Below are positions 1 through 5,694 of a DNA stretch of 12,810 nucleotides, in pieces; positions within the stretch are counted from its first letter, which is position 1; every line of letters begins with the position of its first letter. Origin of the DNA: Bacteroidales bacterium (GTDB taxonomy: Bacteria; Bacteroidota; Bacteroidia; Bacteroidales; UBA1556); contig JAOZKO010000055.1 in assembly GCA_029935325.1 (NCBI GenBank), positions 1-12,810 of the forward strand, in the 5' to 3' direction. The notes under the pieces were generated by a model. That model was not told the DNA's origin and did not search any database. It saw nothing but the letters and a program-made list of their open reading frames with translations. The position numbers and the translations under genes are program-made.

Positions 1-2
1 AT

Positions 3-800
3 GGAGAGCTCTCTCTTTATGCATTTGTAAAACGTAAAGCCCTTTCGGAATGGTATGGTAATAAGATGGACTCTCCAGAATCTGCTGATAAAATTGCCAG
101 TTTTATTGAGGACTATAATATTGATATGAGCATTGTAAAAAAGCAAGAGTTTAGCTCATTTAATGACTTTTTTTATCGTGAATTGTTACCAAATGCTCGT
201 CCCATTGATACAAACCAGAACACCCTAATATCTCCTGCCGATGGAAAGGTTTTTGCCTATGATAATATTGATAAACAGGATTTTATAGTCAAAGGATATC
301 GATTTAATTTGTATGAGTATTTGCAAGATTCGGCCTTGGCAAAACAATATGCCGGTGGCTCTCTTATAATAGTACGACTTTGCCCAACAGACTACCATCG
401 CTTTCATTTTCCATTTACAGGTTCTATTTGGATGGCGAATAAGAAGATTGAAGGCGATTATTATTCTGTATCACCTATTGCAATTCGACACAAAGCAGAA
501 TTATTCTGTTTGAATAAAAGAGAATATACAATTCTATCAAGTTTGAATTTTGAAGATGTAGTTTTTTCAGAGGTAGGAGCAACGATGGTTGGATCAATAG
601 TTCAAAGCCATAAAGATGATTATTTTTTTAAAGGCGATGAAAAAGGATATTTTAAGTTTGGTGGCTCAACTGTAATTATGATTTTCAGAAAAGGGAAATT
701 GCAAATTGACAATGATTTGCTTGAAAATACTAAGCGAGGTATGGAGACTGCTGTGCTGATGGGTACTCAGTTGGGAATGGTATCAAAAGTAAAGAATTAG
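3..800 (+). CDS. psd: Phosphatidylserine decarboxylase proenzyme, 5'-truncated by the window edge
   Basis: Decarboxylates phosphatidylserine to phosphatidylethanolamine at the inner membrane; a pyruvoyl enzyme made by self-cleavage. The frame is open to the left edge, and the residues before the first ATG (position 66) read like a normal PSD N-terminal region (LSEWYGNKM then DSPES), so the ATG at 66 is internal and the true start lies outside the window. Numbering from that ATG, the visible signatures are SPADGK (Asp59), YHRFHFP (His111 and His114), GATMVGSI (171-178) and FGGST (198-202). In the E. coli family numbering the Asp-His-Ser triad maps to Asp59, His114 and Ser201; Ser201 would become the pyruvoyl group, so the alpha chain is the last 44 residues. 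GGST replaces the LGST of E. coli. The stop overlaps the stop of the convergent EamA gene by 4 bp. The enzyme assignment is near certain; the missing N-terminal length is unknown. Confidence 0.95.
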   Translation, partial: GELSLYAFVKRKALSEWYGNKMDSPESADKIASFIEDYNIDMSIVKKQEFSSFNDFFYRELLPNARPIDTNQNTLISPADGKVFAYDNIDKQDFIVKGYRFNLYEYLQDSALAKQYAGGSLIIVRLCPTDYHRFHFPFTGSIWMANKKIEGDYYSVSPIAIRHKAELFCLNKREYTILSSLNFEDVVFSEVGATMVGSIVQSHKDDYFFKGDEKGYFKFGGSTVIMIFRKGKLQIDNDLLENTKRGMETAVLMGTQLGMVSKVKN

Positions 801-1681
801 TTTTTCACTGTTTTTTTATTCACCAAATAAACACCATAAAAAATCAATAAAGTTGCAATAATTTTTACCCAATGTGGTAATTGCTCTCCTAATAAAACTG
901 CAATAGCAAATGCTAATACTGGCTGAAGATAAATATAGAAACTTACTACCGTTGGCGATAATTTTTTTAAGCTATAGATATTTAAAAAGTAGGCTATAAA
1001 TGTTATCATTACAATAATATATAAAAGAGATATACCATGATTGGGAATTAACTCTCGCCACTGTATCTCAAGCATAGCATTATACGACAGAGGAATAATA
1101 ATAATAGAAGCAAACAAATATATCCAAAACATTGTAGTTAAAGGATTATACTTTTTAAGAATCGGTTTTAAGATAATAAGGAAAACGGCATAAGCAATTG
1201 TATTTCCAAATATCATTAAGTTACCCAATATGGATTTATCGGTCCATTGCAATTCCTTCTGAAATAGAATAAGAATAAGTGCACCCACTGATCCAAAAGC
1301 AACTCCCCAAATTTGTGTTTTTCGGAGTTTAGAATGCAAAAATACTGTACTCAGAACCATTACAATAATGGGATTACTCACATGAATAGTAGCAGCATCA
1401 ACAGGTGAGGCATATTGTAATCCTCCAAAAAACAGAAACTGATTTAATGCAATTCCTATTACAGCTGCTATGGCAATATATAGTTTGTCAAGGGGTGCAA
1501 CTTTCTGCTTAGGAAGGATAAAATAAAGAACCGAAAATATTATTCCAGCACCAACTGTTCTAAAGAATACTAATTGAAAAACATCTACTGATCCTACTAA
1601 ATCTTTTGAGACCCAATAGTTTATAGCAAAAAGAAGAGTTGCTATTAAAAGTGAGATATGTGCTTTAATATTTGAATTCAA
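797..1681 (-). CDS. EamA/DMT-family transporter (RhaT-like permease), probable TTG start
   Basis: Inner-membrane permease of the drug/metabolite transporter superfamily. It has about 294 residues with ten hydrophobic segments in two EamA repeats, roughly 8-140 and 150-288. The second repeat has the usual end (LQPVLAFAIAVLLGEQ, about 252-267); the equivalent in the first repeat is NPIIVMVLSTVF (103-114). Such proteins export or import small metabolites, but the substrate cannot be read from sequence. There is no ATG in frame before residue 108, which lies well inside the first repeat. The plausible start is TTG at 1681, with ATT at 1684 as an alternative, and the frame is closed upstream by the pth stop at 1721-1723. 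It lies 39 nt downstream of pth on the same strand, so co-transcription is likely. Its stop overlaps the psd stop tail to tail. Family assignment is firm; start and substrate are not. Confidence 0.9.
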   Translation of the reverse strand: MNSNIKAHISLLIATLLFAINYWVSKDLVGSVDVFQLVFFRTVGAGIIFSVLYFILPKQKVAPLDKLYIAIAAVIGIALNQFLFFGGLQYASPVDAATIHVSNPIIVMVLSTVFLHSKLRKTQIWGVAFGSVGALILILFQKELQWTDKSILGNLMIFGNTIAYAVFLIILKPILKKYNPLTTMFWIYLFASIIIIPLSYNAMLEIQWRELIPNHGISLLYIIVMITFIAYFLNIYSLKKLSPTVVSFYIYLQPVLAFAIAVLLGEQLPHWVKIIATLLIFYGVYLVNKKTVKN

Positions 1682-1720
1682 AATTCTAAAAATAGATATT
1701 CTTTTTAGTGCTTCAGGGCT

Positions 1721-2284
1721 TTATTTATTATTGAAAGCAGTCATAGTACGCCCTGCACCAATAGTACAAAAGCTTTTTATCATTTCCACAGCTTGATCTT
1801 TTTTCTGCTCAATGGTTTCAGTTTCGTTTGTTTCCCATCGCCCTAGTACAAAATCACTTTGAAAACCTCTTCTAAAGTCATTACCAATTCCGAAACGCAA
1901 TCTAGCAAAGTTACTGTGGTTTAAGTTCTCGATTATGCTTGTTAGCCCATTGTGATTACCATCACCACCTTTTAGTTTCATCCGCAATTTACCTATTGGC
2001 AGAGCTATATCATCTAATATAGTTAGACAATTTTCAATAGGAATATTTTCTTTTGTAAGCCAATATTTCAATGCTTTACCACTAAGATTCATATAAGTAG
2101 TAGGTTTAATAAGCACCAAAACTCGACTCTTAAATTTGGCAGTAGCATACATTGCATGTCGGTTGATTTCGAATTTAGCGTTTAATTCCTTTGCTAAAAG
2201 ATCAATAACATCAAAACCTATATTATGCCGAGTACCTTCGTATTCACCACCAATATTTCCTAAACCTACAATTAAATACTTCAT
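1721..2284 (-). CDS. pth: Peptidyl-tRNA hydrolase
   Basis: Releases tRNA from peptidyl-tRNAs that fall off the ribosome; an essential cytoplasmic enzyme in most bacteria. At 187 residues it has the usual family length and all the key residues: GLGN (Asn10), TRHNIGF (His20, the catalytic base), PTTYMNLSG (Asn66), LDDIALPIGKLR (Asp92) and GGDGNHNGL (Asn112). These correspond to E. coli Asn10, His20, Asn68, Asp93 and Asn114. The ATG at 2284 gives the correct family N-terminus (MKYLIVGLGN). It follows rplY on the same strand, a pairing common in Bacteroidota. The 75-nt gap holds a strong terminator-like hairpin whose T tract ends only 8 nt before the ATG, and no Shine-Dalgarno sequence is visible. 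Expression therefore probably depends on read-through or on a promoter at the hairpin (see findings). Confidence 0.97.
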   Translation of the reverse strand: MKYLIVGLGNIGGEYEGTRHNIGFDVIDLLAKELNAKFEINRHAMYATAKFKSRVLVLIKPTTYMNLSGKALKYWLTKENIPIENCLTILDDIALPIGKLRMKLKGGDGNHNGLTSIIENLNHSNFARLRFGIGNDFRRGFQSDFVLGRWETNETETIEQKKDQAVEMIKSFCTIGAGRTMTAFNNK

Positions 2285-2292
2285 ATTAATTT

Positions 2293-2326
2293 AAAAAAAA
2301 GAAAGGTGCAAATTACTGCACCTTTC
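2293..2326 (-). terminator. Rho-independent terminator or attenuator between rplY and pth
   Basis: On the minus strand a perfect 10-bp stem (GAAAGGTGCA, loop GTAATT, TGCACCTTTC) is followed directly by eight Ts. In window coordinates the arms are 2301-2310 and 2317-2326 and the T tract is 2293-2300. It lies downstream of the rplY stop and just before the pth ATG at 2284. The structure is textbook for intrinsic termination after rplY; how much transcription passes into pth is unknown. Confidence 0.88.
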
Positions 2327-2359
2327 AAATTATATTTCGACTGAATAATTTTTAAATAA

Positions 2360-3001
2360 TTATCCTTCAGTGCTTTCTTTTCCTTCTTCTGTTGTTCCTT
2401 CTGCACTGCCTTCTTCACCTTCTTCACCTTCTTCGCCTTCTTCATCAAGTTCAACAAGCACACGAGCTGTTCTAACTCCGATAATAACACGATTTGGTGA
2501 ATCTAATAACTCAGCATTTTCAACTTCAATTTCTTTTACTTGAATTGAATTTCCAATTTCCAAATCAGTAACATCAACAGTAATTGATTCTGGAATAAAC
2601 TCTGGAAGAGCTTTAACTCTAATATTACGGAGCTTGGTAATTAATTTACCTCCAGCTTTAACTCCTATTGCTATACCTGTATGACGAACAGGAACTCCCA
2701 TAACAACCTTTTTACCTTCAATTAATTCAATAAAATCAGCATGGTAAATACTGTCTGTTACTGGGTGAAACTGCATGTCTTGCATAACAGCTTTAAATAT
2801 CTTGCCATCAATGTTTAACTCAACAAAAGCAATGTCGGGAGAATACACCAAATGGCGGAAGTCTTTTTCAATAATTGAAAAATGAATTTGCTCTTCGCCA
2901 CCGTAAATTACACAAGGTACTTTGCCTTGATTACGCAATGCTTTAGCATCCTTCTTCCCTACGTTCTCGCGACGAGAACCGCTCATAGATACTGTTTTCA
3001 T
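2360..3001 (-). CDS. rplY: 50S ribosomal protein L25, long (Ctc/TL5) form, with acidic tail
   Basis: Binds 5S rRNA in the large ribosomal subunit; long forms are also called general stress protein Ctc. The protein has 213 residues. The N-terminal L25 domain (about 1-92) includes SGSRRENVGKKDAKALRNQGKVP and the PVTDSIYHADF segment (80-90). The C-terminal TL5-type beta domain (about 98-183) includes the LRNIRVKALPEFIPESITVDV stretch. It ends in a low-complexity acidic tail of Glu, Gly and Ser (about 186-213), partly encoded by a 9-bp tandem repeat. The start is ATG at 3001. Upstream are a TAnnTTTG promoter element and a folded leader; downstream are a terminator and then pth. In many relatives a ribose-phosphate pyrophosphokinase gene precedes this gene (from general knowledge); here the upstream neighbour is the patatin gene instead. 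Confidence 0.96.
   Translation of the reverse strand: MKTVSMSGSRRENVGKKDAKALRNQGKVPCVIYGGEEQIHFSIIEKDFRHLVYSPDIAFVELNIDGKIFKAVMQDMQFHPVTDSIYHADFIELIEGKKVVMGVPVRHTGIAIGVKAGGKLITKLRNIRVKALPEFIPESITVDVTDLEIGNSIQVKEIEVENAELLDSPNRVIIGVRTARVLVELDEEGEEGEEGEEGSAEGTTEEGKESTEG
2411..2446 (-). repeat. 9-bp tandem repeat, four copies, coding the L25 acidic tail
   Basis: Four adjacent 9-bp units lie on the plus strand: TTCTTCACC, TTCTTCACC, TTCTTCGCC and TTCTTCATC. On the coding strand they read as Glu-Glu-Gly repeats (the last copy gives Asp-Glu-Glu). The units stay in frame, so slippage would lengthen or shorten the tail by three residues without breaking the gene. Confidence 0.85.
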
Positions 3002-3035
3002 AATATAAAATATTTGTTATTATTAATAAAATTAA

Positions 3036-3072
3036 GCTCTTAACTACCAAGTAGTATTGGGTTTTTAAGAGC
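3036..3072 (-). promoter_or_regulatory. Two-stem hairpin in the rplY 5' leader
   Basis: The outer arms GCTCTTAA (3036-3043) and TTAAGAGC (3065-3072) can pair over 8 bp. Inside them ACTAC (3043-3047) and GTAGT (3051-3055) can form a second small stem with a 3-nt loop; it shares base 3043 with the outer stem. The -7 element at 3076-3083 would place the minus-strand transcript start near 3070, so the outer stem would begin almost at the 5' end of the rplY mRNA. The 3' arm is followed by an AT-rich run up to the start codon. This could be an mRNA-stabilising 5' hairpin or a ribosomal-protein leader; the function is inferred. Confidence 0.55.
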
Positions 3073-3075
3073 GTG

Positions 3076-3083
3076 CAAAGATA
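3076..3083 (-). promoter_or_regulatory. Bacteroidota -7 promoter element for rplY
   Basis: The minus strand reads TATCTTTG followed by CA, an exact match to the Bacteroidota -7 consensus TAnnTTTG. No clear TTG is seen at the usual -33 spacing. It lies about 75 nt upstream of the rplY ATG, in the 179-bp gap after the patatin gene. That gap otherwise holds only the leader hairpin and AT-rich sequence. Confidence 0.7.
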
Positions 3084-3180
3084 GGTAATAATATGATATG
3101 GATATAATTTTATTGATTTTTGAATAAAACACATAAATCAAGCTAGGAAAATTATAGAAATAAGTTTTTTAGGACTCGAT

Positions 3181-5382
3181 CTACAAATCAACACCAATAT
3201 TAAAGTAAACGCCTAATTCCTTGTTTAAATTAGATGTGCCAAGTTGAATTCCAATAGGACCAATAGGCGATTGAATTGAGTAGCCAAAAGTTCCGCTATA
3301 GAGTAATTGTGAATTTACTAATAATTCCTCAAAATATGTTGAATTTGCGCCTACACTTGTTCTTAGGAAGAGGAAGTTCTTTGGAAATAGTTCATACCTG
3401 AAATCCAAATATACAGCTCCAAAATTATTATCAATAACAGAAGTATAAGGCAAACCGGGCATTTTTACAAAGTTTTCGTAATGAGATTCATTGGAGCCAC
3501 CAACTACGTAAAAATAGCCTGTTCTAGTAAGTCCGTTTACTGATCCTCCTACAAATACAGAAGGTATAAATGCCAGCTTTTTTGATGTTTTAATGACAGT
3601 ACTCATATGTAGTTTATAAAACATAAGTGGTTCTTGCAAATCAGGCTTAACATAATCTACCTCAAAATCAAAAAACTTACCTTTAGTAGGAAAGTACTTA
3701 TTATCATAACTATCATTGGTAAACTTAACGAAGCCTCTATAATAAGTAAAACCTAATTTATCAATTGGAATAGCTGAAACCTCGGATTTAAGTGCAAAAA
3801 AATCAATATTTCCACCAATAAATAGTGCTGAATTGTTAGAAAAATTAAAATATCCAAATATAGAGGTTTCAATAAAATTAGTAAAATATTCACCTGTGGT
3901 TTTTAAATAAGTATCATTATATGTATATATTGATCGAGAGTGATAGCCTGCCATAGTACCATATCCAAGCTTCTCTCCCCTATCAACCAAATATTTTATT
4001 TCACCAGCTGGGTTTTTTCCTAAACCCAGTGAGAAACTCATTTTGGATCCCTTAATAAGTATATTGTGGAATGTAAGATTTATTTTTAGCAAGCCCTGTG
4101 TTTCTGAATTATAATTTGCACCCAATTGAAATAGGTTTTCTGTTTTCTCTTCAATCTGAATTTCTAAAATATAGTAATCATTATCTTCAATTAGCTTATA
4201 ATCAATCTTACTAAAGAATTTGCTACTATAAAGCCTATCAATGGCCATATTAATATTTTCAATTGAATTAGCACCAGGAATATTAAGTCCTAATCGACCA
4301 ATTACCATTTTTGAGGATACTTTTTCCAATCCTTTTATATCTATACCTGAAATATAAACAGTATCGGACCTTTTCTCGCTTCTAAAAGTTGTATATTTCA
4401 ACTTATTATCATTCATTGACTTGGACAACGACCTTATCTCAGCGATATAAGCTCTAGCTGCAACTTCACCACGCAGAATAATTGAGTCAATATCTTCGAA
4501 CGAAAGTGCTGATAAGCCTGTGATATCTGGCTGGATATATAAGTCTGTTAATCTTTTATTTGATCTAAATTTCTCTTGCCCATGAAAACTACTAGTTTGA
4601 TCAAGAATACTAACAATGCTTGTTATTTCCTCTGCCTTATAAAGTGGCGCACCAACATCAACACCTATCACATAGTCCACCCCTGTTTTTTCGAGCATTA
4701 TATCCACAGGAAAGTTATTTACCAATCCACCATCAATTACAAATTCTCCATTAACTTCAATGGGCTCAAAAACTGATGGGATAGACATGGTGGCACGCAT
4801 AGCAATTGGTAGATTCCCCTTATCAATAACCATTGTATCACCATTTTCGAGTTTTGTAGCTACGCAAAAATAAGGAATAGGCAGCTCTTCAAAATTATTA
4901 ATATCGGCAACATTCCATGTTAGCTTCGAAATATAGTTAAGTACTAATTGGCCTCTTTTCAAGCCTTTTGGTAATCCCGGAACGAAGCCAACAACAGGCA
5001 AACTCATAAGATATTCGTCATAATCTATTTTTTCATCCAATGGCAAATCTCTTCTAACAGGCTCATCAGCCAATAGTTTTGCCCATGGCATGTTTTTCAC
5101 TAATTCTTCTAATTCAGCAGGACTATAGCCACTAGCATATAAACCCCCAATTAATCCTCCCATACTAGTTCCTCCCACATAATCAACATAAATACCTTCT
5201 TCCTCAAGTACCTTTAATACCCCAATATGGGCTATGCCCTTTGCTCCACCTCCACTCAAAACCAAACCCACACGAAGTGGAATATCTGGTTTATCAATAA
5301 CTAAAATATTAGTATCGGAAGTTGACTGAGCTAAGCCAATTATAGTAGATAGAATAAATAGAAAAGTGAAAAAAAGCTTCAT
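3181..5382 (-). CDS. Patatin-like phospholipase with POTRA-like segment and C-terminal outer-membrane barrel
   Basis: Predicted exported lipid acyl hydrolase anchored by its own BamA-like barrel, resembling PlpD (type Vd) proteins. I choose ATG 5382 (733 residues) because it begins directly with a signal peptide (MKLFFTFLFILSTIIGLA); an upstream in-frame TTG at 5391 would add three residues. Numbered from this ATG, the patatin domain is about 36-320, with oxyanion loop GGGAKG (44-49), nucleophile elbow GTSMGG (Ser73) and DGG (Asp217), so the Ser-Asp dyad is intact. A POTRA-like segment follows (about 341-412, VYISGIDIKGLEK onward). The rest, about 415-733, alternates like outer-membrane beta strands and ends in FNIGVDL. 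The patatin domain should face the periplasm or the cell surface; which side cannot be decided here. It stands alone on the minus strand with a 9-bp-arm inverted repeat just upstream. Confidence 0.93.
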   Translation of the reverse strand: MKLFFTFLFILSTIIGLAQSTSDTNILVIDKPDIPLRVGLVLSGGGAKGIAHIGVLKVLEEEGIYVDYVGGTSMGGLIGGLYASGYSPAELEELVKNMPWAKLLADEPVRRDLPLDEKIDYDEYLMSLPVVGFVPGLPKGLKRGQLVLNYISKLTWNVADINNFEELPIPYFCVATKLENGDTMVIDKGNLPIAMRATMSIPSVFEPIEVNGEFVIDGGLVNNFPVDIMLEKTGVDYVIGVDVGAPLYKAEEITSIVSILDQTSSFHGQEKFRSNKRLTDLYIQPDITGLSALSFEDIDSIILRGEVAARAYIAEIRSLSKSMNDNKLKYTTFRSEKRSDTVYISGIDIKGLEKVSSKMVIGRLGLNIPGANSIENINMAIDRLYSSKFFSKIDYKLIEDNDYYILEIQIEEKTENLFQLGANYNSETQGLLKINLTFHNILIKGSKMSFSLGLGKNPAGEIKYLVDRGEKLGYGTMAGYHSRSIYTYNDTYLKTTGEYFTNFIETSIFGYFNFSNNSALFIGGNIDFFALKSEVSAIPIDKLGFTYYRGFVKFTNDSYDNKYFPTKGKFFDFEVDYVKPDLQEPLMFYKLHMSTVIKTSKKLAFIPSVFVGGSVNGLTRTGYFYVVGGSNESHYENFVKMPGLPYTSVIDNNFGAVYLDFRYELFPKNFLFLRTSVGANSTYFEELLVNSQLLYSGTFGYSIQSPIGPIGIQLGTSNLNKELGVYFNIGVDL

Positions 5383-5408
5383 AAATTTCAACTATTAATT
5401 AGTGTTTT

Positions 5409-5430
5409 TATCTAAAAAACATTTTAGATA
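5409..5430. repeat. Perfect inverted repeat upstream of the patatin gene
   Basis: Arms TATCTAAAA (5409-5417) and TTTTAGATA (5422-5430) are perfect over 9 bp around the 4-nt centre AACA. The dyad lies 27 nt upstream of the patatin ATG at 5382. It could be a regulator operator or a hairpin in the 5' leader. Its sequence is AT-rich, which lowers the stem stability and raises the odds of chance. Confidence 0.55.
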
Positions 5431-5461
5431 TTATAACAGATTATGGTTTATACTGTTTGCA

Positions 5462-5477
5462 TTGGAATTTGTTCCAA
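5462..5477. repeat. Short inverted repeat TTGGAA-TTTG-TTCCAA
   Basis: Six-base perfect arms (5462-5467 and 5472-5477) flank a 4-nt centre, followed by an A run on the plus strand. There is no T tract at the right place on either strand, so it is not a terminator. A protein-binding dyad is possible, but six-base arms can arise by chance. Confidence 0.35.
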
Positions 5478-5646
5478 AAAACAAGAAATAGTCTTTGCAA
5501 AAATCTGTTAAATGTCCTGAAGCATGGCGTTTTCCGGCTAACACTATCATTAATATAAATATACAGAATATAACAACCTACTCACAATCAAGCTTAAATT
5601 CAAATAAATATTGATCAAAACTCACTTCAGCGACATTATAATTTAC

Positions 5647-5654
5647 TATATTTG
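5647..5654 (+). promoter_or_regulatory. Bacteroidota -7 promoter element for the DUF5916 gene
   Basis: TATATTTG exactly matches the TAnnTTTG consensus and ends 40 nt before the ATG at 5695, predicting a leader of roughly 30-35 nt. A -33 TTG at the usual spacing is not seen, so this rests on the -7 match alone. Confidence 0.6.
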
Positions 5655-5673
5655 CATTTGCTAAAAATGCTAA
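5654..5673 (+). repeat. Small inverted repeat and doubled TGCTAA at the predicted transcript start
   Basis: GCATTT (5654-5659) and AAATGC (5665-5670) can pair around GCTAA. The hexamer TGCTAA occurs at 5659-5664 and again at 5668-5673. The segment abuts the -7 element and would span the start of the DUF5916 transcript. It may be an operator or a weak 5' hairpin. Confidence 0.35.
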
Positions 5674-5694
5674 TCGTTTATTGTTACAAATAGT

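Larger units (their letters stand above)
5392..5694. other. Divergent intergenic region between the patatin and DUF5916 genes
   Basis: About 300 bp of AT-rich DNA with no convincing ORF or tRNA on either strand. It holds an inverted repeat near the patatin gene (5409-5430), a second dyad (5462-5477), and a -7 element and small hairpin before the DUF5916 gene (5647-5673). The segment around 5518-5546 is somewhat richer in G and C than its surroundings, but I can assign nothing to it. No TAnnTTTG element is visible for the patatin gene. Confidence 0.6.

Noticed and set aside
801..850. Bidirectional terminator at the psd/EamA junction
   Set aside because: The two stops overlap, and I could not find a stem with a T tract on either side.
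2281..3134. Plus- or minus-strand small ORFs overlapping rplY (for example 2281-2490 and 2943-3134)
   Set aside because: They lie in other frames of rplY or its leader, are low-complexity (Lys-rich shadows of the Glu tail) or lack family features.
5383..5391. Start of the patatin gene at TTG 5391
   Set aside because: ATG at 5382 is three codons downstream and begins the signal peptide directly.
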